The notes under the pieces: model-generated
Database searches by the model: none
Told to the model about the DNA's origin: nothing
The model's input: the letters and a program-made list of their open reading frames with translations, nothing else
In this document: piece by piece, positions 46,356 to 57,406 of the stretch
How the letters are laid out: every line of letters begins with the position of its first letter
Position numbering within the stretch: the first letter of the stretch is position 1
NCBI GenBank assembly: GCA_037903355.1
Contig: JBAJFE010000062.1
Location: 744,001 to 808,000, forward strand
From: Trichuris trichiura
Lineage: Eukaryota; Nematoda; Enoplea; Trichinellida; Trichuridae
Direction of reading: 5' to 3'
Length of the DNA: 64,000 bases
Made by a program: the position numbers and the translations under genes

Positions 46356-46880
46356 GCTGGATTATCATTCGGAAGAAATAAAGATTACAATGTTTGCAAG
46401 CCATTGTTACTAGTGTTACATGAATAAAATGTTTGCGGCTTTGCTACCCGTTCGTTAGTTAAAAACGTTTGGCGCGGTGTGACCTGAAAGCTCCGCGGGC
46501 TATACGTTTGAGAAGTACCGTATTTCACGGCTTATAAGTACTCCCCCCTGCGCTAGCGAAGGGTGGTAGTGATTGGCCCAGCAACGATGACGCTCATTGC
46601 TCAAGTCTAGATCAACTCTGATTGGTCAGTTTCCTATGAATGCTAATCGTCCGTTCACTTGAAACTGTCTTGCCTCAGCTTCAACGCGAAAACTGATCAG
46701 CTGCCGATTAGCGCGTGTTGTACAGCATTGCGTAAGCTATGAAAAATGAATCGTATTGAATAAGTTTATTGGACGTCTATCACAACTGTTGCATGTAAAA
46801 CACGGATGCATAGATTGTAGAAGCGGACAAGCATGGTACATGAAGCGGAAAACATTAACTGCAGTGACAAAAGGGTTAAG

Positions 46881-47956
46881 CTAAGAATGGTCTCCGTCAC
46901 TGTCTGGCAGTCCATCGTCTTCTGTGTCGTCCAACGGGGTGGAGATGGAGCACTTTCGGAAAGACTTCACGACGGTTTCCGTCTTCACTTTGCTCCATGC
47001 CTTTATTACGAACTGGCACAGCAAAGTGAGCGATGGAGCTCGCATTCGTCCGCTGGCAGTGTACGTTTTCGGTCCGTTCGCCATCCACTCTTTCCACTCT
47101 TGTCGAATGTAGTCTTTAAAGGGCTTATTAATGCAAACATCCAGCGGTTGCAGGACTGACGTAAGCCCACCGGGTATTACGGCTGTTTCTATTTTGCATT
47201 TCTTTAAATGTGATTTTATTGTTGCTGCCACGTGACTTCGGAATGAGTCCCACACCAGTAAGCTTCTGTTGTTACCATGCCCAGGCCTTTTTCTCCAGAT
47301 GTTGTCAATCCACAATCTCACACCCTGTTCGTCCATCCAGCCGTTCTCATGAAAGTGTACAAAGGCGCCAGAAGGAAAATCCTCCTTTGGCGTCCTTTTC
47401 CTCTTAAATATGACCATGGGCTTCAACTTTATTCCATTAGCCAGGCAGGACAACACCACCGTGAAATGAGTTCTTTCATGTCCAGTGCTCTTCACTAGAA
47501 TAGACCTTGTGCCTTTGCTGTCTACTGTTCTATTGCCAATCATATCGAAAAATATTGGCGTTTCATCCATATTACCGATGCTGCCCAATAAGAACTCATT
47601 TTCCCTCCTCAGTTTACTGACATGCCTGGAAATACAATTTCATGAGATAGAGTACAGTTTCATTTCTTCTACGAAATACAGCTTCGACTTTTGCTTATTT
47701 CGGGATGGCATGCTACGCTTCTTCAAAAAAGAGACGCGTAAACTTACCGCCGGAAGTCACGCAGCTTATCCTCCAAATCCACAGGCATTTTCTGCGCAGT
47801 CTTCGTCCTCCGTCTCAGGACGAGGTCCTTCCTTTTCATAAAACGGCTGCACCATCCTTGCGTTGCAACAAGGCGTACGATAAGTGTGGATTGTAGCGCG
47901 CCCAGTTCACGCTTGGCGAATGAATGGAAGACAGCTTGTCCAGAAACGACGCGTTT
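46881..47956 (-). CDS. pogo/Tigger-like transposase, one intron
   Basis: Cut-and-paste DDE transposase acting in the nucleus on its own element. Exon A, open from about 47956 to 47748, ends with GWCSRFMKRKDLVLRRRT, the end of the CENP-B-type DNA-binding domain. Intron 47626-47747 (122 bases) has GTAAGT and a TTTCCAG acceptor. Exon B (47625-46881) holds the catalytic domain with Asp in GNMDETP, Asp in LVWDSFRSH and Asp in LQPLDVCINKPF, all three in place, and ends TAG. Splicing restores the usual FRRHVSKLRRE junction seen in the family. The N-terminus is uncertain: exon A meets a stop upstream and has no early ATG, so a further exon (perhaps starting MVNKSKRK near 48089) or decay is possible. 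Confidence 0.82.
47626..47747 (-). other. Transposase intron
   Basis: 122 bases bounded by GTAAGT and CCAG on the minus strand. Removing it keeps the frame (phase 2 junction) and joins two parts that are contiguous in related transposases. Confidence 0.82.
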
Positions 47957-48179
47957 TCAGAGCGCCCTACGTTTTTCCCCTTAATTCAGTGCACTGTTAA
48001 ATGAATTAGATGTCAATGGAAAAGGAGTTGCTGAAATATTGACCAAAGCACGCAGTTGTGAGAAAGTTTTCCTTTTGCTTTTATTCACCATAAGTGGTTC
48101 TTCGCTGAAAAGCCAGCCGCCCAGGTTCGAAAGGCCGTAGGTAGGGGAACTCCTTGTAGGCACTCATATACGGTGACTA

Positions 48180-48345
48180 TATTACTAACAGTTGCTCTAC
48201 CAGCGATGGATGAGCGATTATTAGGAAAAATTCAACAGGACCAATACACTCAGCTTTATTTTTCAGAGCTTTCCTACGTAACAGTAACAGATGCTTTCAA
48301 TTGCACAGGAATTAACAAACGGAGCCTTACCGATGTTGCGCGGTC
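48180..48345 (-). repeat. Penelope-like repeat fragment
   Basis: GCTCTACCAGCGATGGATGA and GATTATTAGGAAAAATTCAA mirror the 46225 fragment, with a weak hairpin region at about 48310-48350. It starts right beside the end of the Tigger-like element, so that element inserted into or next to a Penelope-like repeat. Confidence 0.6.
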
Positions 48346-49111
48346 GTCACAGTGACTCTACGCGGTTTACAGATGAAAGTTCCGTTTGTTAATTCGTGCA
48401 CTATTAAAAGCACCGGTTACTTTCATCTGGTCCGAAAGAAACCACGGAAAAAGTAGTTGGTAACATCAAGCGCTTAGCATACATGCATGAGAAAAGGTGT
48501 GTAGCGATCGCAAACAAGTATGCCCGAAAGCTACTGTTACTTTCCGCTGCCCTACGAACACAAGGACGTGAACTTACCCGGTTAATATCGTCTGACCAGT
48601 CTGTCCACCCAAATCTGTTCATTTTATACAACTCATACTTGAGGCATACACACACGAACAGACGGTGGACAAGCAAACACAGAGCATCATACAGCAACGA
48701 CCACTGACTAGGAGAACAACCGACTATGACACCGTAGGAAATATGCGCAGGTTCCTGCGCCAACGGTATTTTGTTTTGGAATTCTTACGCTATGACACAT
48801 TACGCAGCAAATTAAAAGCGTACTACAGCTTATTCGCTTAATTAACATTAGCCTATCGTTGCTCTTTTGATTTCAGGAATGCTAGTTCGATATTACCATT
48901 ATTTCACGATGTAACCTGACCACAACCTCGAGTTACAGTAAACGTACAACACGGAAGAAATGTTTTAAACAATATCGTGCCAAACGATAAAATCAAGAGA
49001 ATGTACAAAGTGGGTTTAAGTAATGGGAACGCTTGAAAATGGAGAGAACTGAGCACAAAGAGAAAACAATTCACTGGCAGAACCCAACAATGCAAAAGGC
49101 GTTGGTAGAGT
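48346..49111. other. Intergenic DNA, no gene seen
   Basis: A 119-codon minus-strand ORF (48404-48763) has no recognisable family and is overlapped by another on the plus strand. Confidence 0.45.
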
Positions 49112-49230
49112 TGTTGTTATTGTCAGGAGCGCAGTTAATTAGCGACAACGTTTACTCCCCCAACCAACTGAATAATCGAATCATACCGTAACGTTAGTCA
49201 GATTCGTGCTTCTTACTGCGCGTCCCAACA
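49112..49230 (-). repeat. Gypsy 3' LTR, 119 bases
   Basis: Starts TGTTGGGACGCG and ends AACAACA on the minus strand, downstream of the copy-2 integrase. Same length as the copy-1 LTR. Confidence 0.83.
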
Positions 49231-49707
49231 CCTCCCAGTGAACGAAAAAAGTCTGAATGCTCAACGCGACCAATAAAAGGGGTGTGTGTTCCGGCTGGGA
49301 TCTACGTCAAGGCGTAGGGGCTTCCGACGTATCCTGCTCGATCGAAGTAGTCTGATTTTTGGATGAGCAACGCGTTGTTGCATATATTCCAACTGTTCCT
49401 GATCTTCCAAAATGCGCGCGTAAAGTATGGTCGTCGAGTCCAAAGGTATTTAACAACGACGACGCGCCTTTAACGTCCACCTTGCTGCTACCTTTACGCT
49501 GCTGAATCTGGTTTGCATGCTGGTAGCACATTCCGTGTTTCGTTCCAGCTGGTAAACCACATTACCAAGACATCTTTGTACAATTGCACATATCCAGCGA
49601 TTTGCCTAATGGTCCTTGACGAGAACCGTATCTCCAATGCTAAATTCTCTTTTCCGAGTGCCGTGGCGACGGTTAAATTGTTGTTCCATTTTTTCATTTC
49701 TTCTGCT

Positions 49708-50103
49708 CTATTGTCTCGCCGTGGGTCGAATGAAATCCAAAGTTACGCATAACCGCCCTCCAAGATATAATTCTACCGGTGAACTTTTTTCAATAGCAGA
49801 ACATGGCGCTGAACGATAATGAAAAAGAAAAATTTGTAGCGCTGCCCTGACTCCTTGCTCGCCTTTCATTTTGACTATGCTTCGCTTAAAAGTGTCGACA
49901 AAACGTTCGGATTGACCGTTAGATTGAGGGTGATAAGACGATGTGCGTATGTGTTCAAGGCCGTTTTTCATGCAAAATTCGGTGAACTCCGCCGACGTGA
50001 ATTGCGCTCCGTTATCTGACACTAACACTTCTGGCAGTCCAAACTGGGCGAAAAGTTTCCACAAGTTCTCTAGCGTTGCTGCTGTGGCGATATGATTCAT
50101 CAT
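49708..50103 (-). pseudogene. Gypsy integrase core
   Basis: The 131-codon ORF has LVSDNGAQFTSAEF (catalytic Asp), HPQSNGQSERFVDTFKR (catalytic Glu) and FHYRSAP, complete from mid-core to the end of the rve domain. The first Asp lies upstream past a frame change near 50110. The following ORF to 49300 continues as the C-terminal region. Confidence 0.9.
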
Positions 50104-50444
50104 AAAAATTTCGGGCTACTTTGAATAAGCATCCACAACGACCAGAAAATACTAACTTTCCATTGGTCCGCCTTAACGCACATGGATATGCGACTATGGT
50201 TTCTCCGGTATCGGCCATGAAGACAGTTCAGTTTTCAATGGGGTTTTCATTACTGCTGCGCATTTCTTCCAGCTGCGTACCACAGTTCCAATTTTATTGT
50301 CCACACCCGGCCACTATATATAGCTACTGGCAAGAGCTTTCATCCAGATTATGCCTGGATGACCCTGATGACGTTGTTTCAGGACCGCGGGTTGCAATCT
50401 TTTTGGTATTACCGCGCGGTCCTTCATCATTATGCAAGCTTCTA

Positions 50445-50830
50445 CTACTGACAATGCTTTTCGACGGTTGAAAATGGTTGTAGCTGCTTACTCACTGGCG
50501 GCATTGCCCAAATGTCCATAATGAATTTCATAACCTCAGTCAAAATGGGATCTTCGGCCATCGCTGACGAAATTAGTTTGCTTGTTACTGGACAAGCATG
50601 TATTGAGTCAGGTAAGCAGCGACGAACATCATGTTCTTCATTAATAGCAGCAATAACTTTGTCTTCTTCAGCAGCTGTATGCTCATCCACAATTCTGGAA
50701 AACACATCAGCCTGTCCAAACCTTTCTGCAGAACGGTATTCAATAATAAAACCATAGCCAAGGAAGGTAGTAGACCGACGTTCCAGTCGATTAGCTGCGT
50801 AAATTGAAACACCTTTCTTGGAACCAAAAA
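50445..50830 (-). pseudogene. Gypsy RNase H-integrase linker
   Basis: Two overlapping frames carry the linker: ADVFSRI-like sequence near 50705 and a stretch before it. A frame change at about 50700 separates them. Confidence 0.65.
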
Positions 50831-50849
50831 CGGCTACTAGGAATTTACG

Positions 50850-51077
50850 TGTTGGAGGGTTGCGCCTTCGAAGTCAAGCACGAAGAAAGTAACTTTATTG
50901 GTTATACACTGCAAGCGTAATAAACGCGTGAATACTCGTAAGCAAACCGACATGAAGGTGCGAGAGACGGGTGAGGTTAGCGAGAGGGTTTTAAATAGGG
51001 AACGTCTAGACAGCTCCTGGACATCGTCGCTCCCTCAGCTTTGAGTTAACCATATTAAACGGGTCCCAGAGTGCCCA
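50850..51077 (-). repeat. Possible solo LTR
   Basis: On the minus strand it starts TGGGCACTC, contains TATTTAAAACC (TATA-like) and AATAAAG (poly(A)-like) and ends CCCTCCAACA. There is no clear target duplication and no partner copy in the window, so this is only a candidate. Confidence 0.35.
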
Positions 51078-51541
51078 TGAATGGACGTCATCCACCATCG
51101 TTAATCCTGCCTTTGTTAAAGAACGACATCGAAGAACACCTCTCCTCTTTAACTTGTGACAGGTGTCTGGCGGAATTTCCATTAGCCTTTGTAAAAGCTG
51201 ACATTACTGTGATACCTTTCGTCCCTCAAAAACTTATTCCAACTGAACGAGTTACCCACAGTTCTCCCACTGTTACGACCAAAATTATTCAGGCTATTAT
51301 TCAGCAAGGATGTTGGATAGAAGCATACCGTGTAAGAAGGCACAGAAAAGCCACTTGTAAAAATATTTACCGAATTCATGCGTGCTTCATGTGCGAACAA
51401 TGGTGACAAAATTCGTGAAGTAGCTACGGAGAAAAAAATAAAGACGCAGAATTGCGCAAAAGTATCGCGCTTTCCTATTGTGCATGAGAATTTTAATTGG
51501 TGCCACGCATGCACCAATTGGCAACAGATTAATCAAAAGCA

Positions 51542-51614
51542 GCCTCGATAGCTCAGTAGGGAGAGCGTTAGACTGAAGATCTAAATGTCGCTGGTTCAAT
51601 CCCGGCTCGAGGCA
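51542..51614 (+). tRNA. tRNA-Phe (GAA)
   Basis: A 73-nt cloverleaf with anticodon GAA at 51575-51577. One T-stem wobble (GCTGG with CCGGC). Likely functional. Confidence 0.94.
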
Positions 51615-52146
51615 TTCAAGTGCATATTTTTTGTCCCATGATCACAAGAACATCGTAATTGCGGTTTTGACAATGCAGGACAACGCTTACTTGCAAGGAA
51701 GTGAAAATGATAAACGTGCAAATATTTCCTACCAATTACGTGCTTACAATAAACAATTTTATTAAAGCACAGGTTGAGAAGGTTTACATACTACTCTTCT
51801 TTCAGTTGCAAATATCAGCAACTAGTTGACGTCTTTACATTCGATTGTTACTCAAATCATTTCCCTGGCGGGTAACCACGCTAAGCAATACGCCATTGAC
51901 AGCATCGGAAACTGCAAGAGTTGCCACGTTGCTACGACTGATATTTTTGTAATCGTTAATACATGCAGTTACAAACCAGTAGTATCAACGATGTAATGAA
52001 TTGCGTTTCTTCTCATAAGCAGAGCCCAGTGCTTCTCGACTGTAATAACCTGGAGACTGGCAGATGCGCTTCTGTATTTCTCCAATCTTGTTTCATTATA
52101 CGCTGAATATTCTCTTACAGAGCTATTAACTCTTCACAAAGCAACT

Positions 52147-52219
52147 GCCCATGTAGCTCAGTCGGTAGAGCGTTAGGCTTTTAACCTAAATGTCCAGGGT
52201 TCGACCCCCTGCGTGGGCG
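52147..52219 (+). tRNA. tRNA-Lys (TTT)
   Basis: A 73-nt cloverleaf with perfect stems and anticodon TTT at 52180-52182. Likely functional. Confidence 0.95.
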
Positions 52220-52315
52220 ACATAAGGGAGTTAATATTAAAGTATACATCCCCTCTAGTTAAAGAAGTAATTCGACAGTTACCGTATTTGAATGCGAAAA
52301 TGTTAATCGCGAACT

Positions 52316-53719
52316 ACGTTATTCTTCATTGCCCAGTAATTAGGAAGTAGTAGTACCGAATGAAACGCGCTGGTCCTTTTCAAAGGCGCATTCGTGTCGC
52401 AGCAATTTATTGTCACACGCTCGCAATAATGTTTAGAACTCAATCTAGAATATGCGTTATCTCTGAAAGTTAGCAATTAGCAAGCAATGAAAGTGCATTC
52501 CATCCTCAAATGACAGGTTATAAGAGCTTTAAACTTTACTGGTGTTTTAAAAACGATTTATAGGTAAGCAAAATATGGAATGCAACAAATAACTGCTAAT
52601 AGGATAAAATGAAAGTATAACCAAACTATTAATATTTTTAGTAACATGGCCACCATGGTCGTTCGAACGCAATTAAGTGAGCACTGCACATCATTTAGTA
52701 GGGGCATCAAATATTTTAACTCAACAACCGCAATAGCTCATTCAGCCAATTTTCGCTTCGTAGAAAAAAGTAATGAAGAGCGATTTAGGCAACCATACGT
52801 ACCAAACTACCGACTTCAAAAAATGACAACCGTTCTTTTCAGTGGTCGCAGAACAAGAATAACTAACGCTTCATTTGTTCTGAAGTTTGATTTAGGCGTC
52901 GATAATCTACATGAAGCACTGCACAATTCCCGTTCCACAGAAAAAACCAGTAAGAACCTATTTGATCTACAATGGAGCAAGGAGCAAAACACATGGAAAA
53001 AACCTGATGCATGTACGCAGTAATGACTTTGCAATATTTCAGCCAAAACGTTGCAAGGTTTAATAGGGACTTGTGCGCCGAAATTCCGTACTCTACTGAA
53101 ACGAAGAACTGAGTCAGAATGGTAGCTACTTTAACATGCGTTCATTTAACCGTCCCAGGCGAATAAAGTGTCCAGGTGATAAGTGTTTGTCAACATCAAT
53201 GCGAACAAAGTTAATTCAGACGTCATGGGATGCTCGTGCCGGTTCTCATAACTGAAAAAACCGCGAAATCGTTTGGTCGCCGCATTTTAGCATGGCACCT
53301 CCGGTTTTTATGTTGTACTACACTACGACGGACTCATCATTTACTTCGGACTTAAAAGCATTTATGCTGATTACTGCAGATCCTATGTTAACACGCAATT
53401 ATCCACGAGTTTCTTCCATAGCAAGTTAACGCTATTCGTATGCTTTTGCGAAATGGAATAAATAAAGAAATGCTGAGGTTACCTCGGAAACGTCCTCTTT
53501 TGGCTCGCTATCACTTTTCTCGAAGACTATCAGCGTCGTGTGCTGAAAGTCTGCAGGTCAATCAGTGACACGTGACGCATGTTCAAAGCATCAAAAGGAT
53601 CAAGTCATTTGACACGAGATTTAATCATGGGTATCCCGCTGAGAAGGAGAAGTTCATGACGCAGCCTTTTTTATTTGCATATTTCTTGTATAGTCGACAA
53701 TAAGTCACATGCAAAATTC
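52316..53719. other. Intergenic DNA with one 125-codon ORF
   Basis: A plus-strand ORF at 52646-53023 begins with two close ATGs in good context (GCCACCATGG) after TATTTTTAG, which could be a splice acceptor. The product is Asn/Ser/Arg-rich with no recognised family. I do not call it a gene. Confidence 0.4.
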
Positions 53720-53930
53720 CTCCAATTAGCATAGCACTCGTGATGTCGCAGAACCTTTCGTATAAACTCTTTGGAGAGCCACGTCCTCTTCTAACTAATA
53801 AACAAGTAGTTTTGATGTCTTTAACTAACTTTGATGTCAACTAAGATGACAAGCAAAGTGCAATGCTTCAGGTAAATGTGGAGTAATTTAAGAATGCTGC
53901 AAAAATGGTGGAATGTATTCCACTGTGATA

Positions 53931-54002
53931 GGGGTTAGCGGGGAATCGAACCCCGGACCTCTCGCACCCAAAGCGAGAATCATACCACTAGACCACTAAC
54001 CC
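53931..54002 (-). tRNA. tRNA-Pro (TGG)
   Basis: A 72-nt cloverleaf with perfect stems and anticodon TGG at 53968-53970. Counterpart of 22290, without its T-stem wobble. Likely functional. Confidence 0.95.
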
Positions 54003-54299
54003 GCATTCCTCTGCTCCTAGCATCATGTGAAGCTCGTACGAAAGTTAACTCGGTTAACCTAGCTGATGATTTGTCCACTTTAATCGCTTCAGTAGCCCTA
54101 GATGCCGAAGGCATCCAATCCACTGCGCTTCAGATGATCATTGAAAAAGCTTGCCCCACAAAACTAATTAAATGTGCTCACGCGGTTCTCCAATCCCCCC
54201 TTTAATTGTCAGATATAAGTAGCGCTGAGTTGCACCTGTGACGGACATAACCATCTATAATCTGTCTGCAGAAAAGCTCTACAAGAATTCCTGTTCAGC

Positions 54300-54371
54300 G
54301 CGTAGATGGTGTAGGTGTTAACATGCTTACCTTCCAAGCAATCAATCCGAGTTCGACTCTCGGTCTAAACA
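54300..54371 (+). pseudogene. tRNA-Gly pseudogene
   Basis: TCC anticodon triplet retained, but the acceptor and anticodon stems each have two mismatches. The T stem shows a paired change (CCGAG/CTCGG), which suggests that it evolved under selection before decaying. Confidence 0.83.
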
Positions 54372-54912
54372 AGAACGCCTTGAATCCACTAAAACAGAAT
54401 CATATCACTGATAGCTATTCATCATCAAGAGCGACATGCTAATGATCCATTGAATAATGAGCCAAACAGTTGCGCTACACAGATAAGCAGAAAACAGTAA
54501 TGACGATACATACAAGTTACGATATATACGCTATATGTAGGTTTAATTTTTGAAGCAGAGCAACGACATTCACTGGACAGGTTATCCTTTTGATAAGCAA
54601 CATTCTCAGATTGCGGCGAGTGCTAGATTGATCAAATATGCTAGAACTAATAGCATAATGGATGAAAAATGATCTAAACTGCGAATTGCAGAAATTGACA
54701 AAAATGTATTCCTCACAGGTATCGTAAGAATATAGTACGAATGAATCTATTTTACGTGTTACAATGCCAACCAAAGGAAGTTCGTGATAAGACGAATTCA
54801 TCATGAATTTCGACAAACTTAATTATTTTAAAAATCTGGACGCAGTGTGAACCTGTATTTGAGAATACAGTCGAGTTCAATCGCATTCACTGCTAATATT
54901 CAATTCGCAAAA

Positions 54913-54984
54913 TTCCCGTGCCGGGAATCGAACCCGGGCCGTGTGGGTGAAAGCTACAAATCCTAGCCACTAGACCACACGGGA
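54913..54984 (-). tRNA. tRNA-Glu (TTC)
   Basis: A 72-nt cloverleaf with anticodon TTC at 54949-54951. One A-C mismatch in the anticodon stem; other stems intact. Probably functional. Confidence 0.9.
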
Positions 54985-56456
54985 GCAATCACATATTGTT
55001 ATTGAAGTCAAGTCGGCAATATCCTAATGCTGATACCAAATCTACCACCTATTCTGGAAGCGAATTTTTAAAATCCTGGAAATTTTCATTTCACTACGTC
55101 GCTCAGCGAAGTTTGATTACATTTTTCAGTGTCCTGTGAAAAGGTTAAAGCTCATCTGCCAAGAGTCAACTTGCAAAAAACTTTAGTTTTTTCTTTTGTT
55201 TGGAGAATTTCTGAAAGTGGTGGAACGTTAACTTTCCATTCAATTCATATTTTAGGAACGCTTTTAGGATAAGCTTCACTATACTCAACATAGCTTTCTA
55301 TAATTCGCAATTCATTTTTACAGGCTCTTATTTGCTCAAACAGTTGCCTCCATGTGTGTATATTTTTGACCTTAACAGTGTTTAAGCATTCTCAGTTTTA
55401 ATTCGTTCCAATCGGAATAACTACTTCTGTTCAACAATACTGTGTGTAATGCTGAAAAGCTTGAACTTCTGTCTTAAACTGCGACTTTCTAACACGGTAA
55501 GCCTTCCTGAAAGCATTGAATTTATCACTATTGAAAGACTTCACACATTCAGCCGCATAAAGTTTTGTTCATTACTGCAATGTGGGAGAAACAGCTGGGT
55601 AGAGCAGTTACAAGCTGCTGCTTGTATTTTTTGCGGGCGCGTTTTATAGTGCCAACCAGAATGTCAAACACATTTGATGCTTTTTCGGACGTGTTAAGTG
55701 AAATAAAACTTTTTTGTATTTTACAGGTAATCAGTCTTTGTGTAGAATAACTGGGCAATTTATAGACTGCGGGAAAGCTTTATGCAATATGCTAACACGT
55801 AAAGCTTCACATATTTCGTACGGTATTTTGCGCCTATTTGTGCTCTGTACAGCGCCTTCTGACAAACTGGCAAAGCATTGGGTCTGCGCCTGCATAACTA
55901 ACCAGTCAAAAAATTGAGTTCAAAGAAAACTATTGCTTTGAAATAATTTCAAGAGCTTTTTGAAGTCTTTGCCGACTTAATGGCAGATGATGGTCGGCCA
56001 ATGAGAGGAGGTCGAGTGACTTAATTCATAGGAATGGACTAACCTCTTTAAGAAACTGTCAACAGTTTCGAAATTTCATCCAACCTGACCGATCAGACGG
56101 GGGGCTAATGCCATTCGACAATGTCGGATGAATACGTAAGTGGTCGGTTATCACGCACCTGAGTGATCTGCAAAAGCTTCACCGCATGCTTAGGCCTTTC
56201 TGTCTCTCGCTCGCAAAACCTGGGATTTTGAGCAGCGTAGATTTACAAGAATTTTAGATTCCATCCTCAGCTGAAGTTCTGTGTGGCAGAATATTAACGC
56301 TAAATTTCAAGTCAACCTTTGTGTCAGTGCACCTAATTTACTGAATAATCAAGCTATTAATCTATTGTTGTTTTAGTATTCACAATTATTGAAACGCTTA
56401 GGTTTGGGTGGCGTTTGCGTAAATTCTAGTAAAGTATTTGCAGCATTCATCCTTGC

Positions 56457-56528
56457 GGGTTAGTGGTCTAGTGGTATGATTCTCGCTTAGGGTGCGAGAG
56501 GTCCGGGGTTCAATTCCCCGCTAACCCC
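56457..56528 (+). tRNA. tRNA-Pro (AGG)
   Basis: A 72-nt cloverleaf with perfect stems and anticodon AGG at 56489-56491. Likely functional. Confidence 0.95.
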
Positions 56529-56619
56529 CTTCATGGATTTGCGGACAAAGCGGCTGGGTTGATAAAATAATAAATTATGATAGTAATTGAAGGAGAGATT
56601 TTCAAACAGTGAATTATGA

Positions 56620-57142
56620 TTTTATTCTGAATAACGCACCCGTTAGCAAGGAGAAAAAAAGAAGAATAAAATTAATATGTGTGTGCGGGCACGGACAACA
56701 AAGAGGACAACGAGTGGCTGAGAAGAAAGAAGGTAAAGACCTGGAAAGAAGAGAGTTTAAAACCGGTCTGTTTAAAACAGACGGGTATATCGTTTGTATG
56801 CTCGTTGTTTCTCATTGTTAGTGCTGCCGCCGTCGTGGAAGGTCGGTTGGGTGCTCGCCGCAAAGTCTAACTGACTAGGTGGGACCAAAGCCTGACGGGT
56901 CAAGGATCGACCTGACGGTTGAGGTCTCCGCCAAGGTCGGTCGGACGGAGCGGCTTGCTGACATAATGACCGACCCGACGGGCGGCGCACTTAGCGCTGA
57001 TAACGGGCCCCGGTGTGGTCCGAAAGCTCCGCGGGTTAAACGTTTGGAAATAAACGTTTTTTAACGAACAGGTAGCAAAGCCGGAAAGATTTTTTATTCT
57101 GAATAACGCACCCGTTAGCAAGGAGAAAAAAGAAGAATAAAA
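56620..57142 (+). repeat. Dispersed repeat copy 2 with flanking repeats
   Basis: A body at about 56695-57075 matches 8125-8500. It is flanked by direct repeats of 52 and 51 bases (56620-56671 and 57092-57142; GAATAACGCACCCGTTAGCA within) that differ by one base in an A run. The body ends with the CTGATAA hairpin motif (56997) and a TTAAACGTTT segment also seen near 46470. Confidence 0.8.
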
Positions 57143-57406
57143 GTGAATTATGATAGTAATATAAACATTGATAGCCAACAGAGGCAAACTGTTGGCATAC
57201 ATGATCTACATAAAAACTCCAAATGCAATCTTGAGCTGTTAAACCATAGTTTCTACCTTTTTTGCCCCAGGGCCCCCATAGGCCTTGTCAGCGCCCACTA
57301 GGGCCTCCCTAAGCCTTGTCAGGGTCCACCGATGATTGGGACAATGTCCTGCCGCATAATCCTCCAGGGCCCACGTTGAGAAACACTGTGTTAAACGATG
57401 CTCTCA

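Larger units (their letters stand above)
46516..48175 (-). mobile_element. pogo/Tigger-like DNA transposon
   Basis: About 1.66 kb. The left end starts TACCGTATTTCACGG and continues GCTTATAAGTACTCCCCCC; the right end, reversed, starts CACCGTATATGAGTGCC and continues GAGTTCCCCTACCT. Both match the MITE at 10743-10963. The left end has TA and the right end TG, a decayed TA target site. It encodes the spliced transposase at 46881-47956 on the minus strand. Confidence 0.82.
49112..50835 (-). mobile_element. Ty3/gypsy element, 3' part, copy 2
   Basis: Minus-strand remains of RNase H end, linker, integrase core, integrase C-terminal region and 3' LTR. It lacks the 5' half. The region 50100-50400 aligns closely with 42240-42560 of copy 1. 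Frame changes break the linker. Both copies point the same way but flank unrelated DNA, so they are separate insertions. Confidence 0.85.
51170..52315 (-). repeat. Inverted duplication arm (Phe-Lys cassette)
   Basis: Reverse counterpart of 9205-10360, with Phe at 51542 and Lys at 52147 on the plus strand. Confidence 0.9.
53720..54371 (-). repeat. Inverted duplication arm (Gly-Pro cassette)
   Basis: Reverse counterpart of 21900-22570. It adjoins the 54300-56110 arm at the Gly pseudogene, so two separate duplications meet at that tRNA. Confidence 0.82.
54300..56110 (-). repeat. Inverted duplication arm (Glu-Gly cassette)
   Basis: Reverse counterpart of 16450-18425. Confidence 0.88.

Noticed and set aside
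10014..51517. Matching ORFs at 10014-10355 and 51182-51517
   Set aside because: They lie in the two arms of an inverted DNA duplication next to tRNA genes; similarity is at DNA level and spacers elsewhere in the arms match equally.
17949..54816. Similar ORFs of 160 and 99 codons
   Set aside because: Same explanation; the longer one runs through a tRNA-Gly pseudogene and the third cassette copy at 12495-13027 has no open frame.
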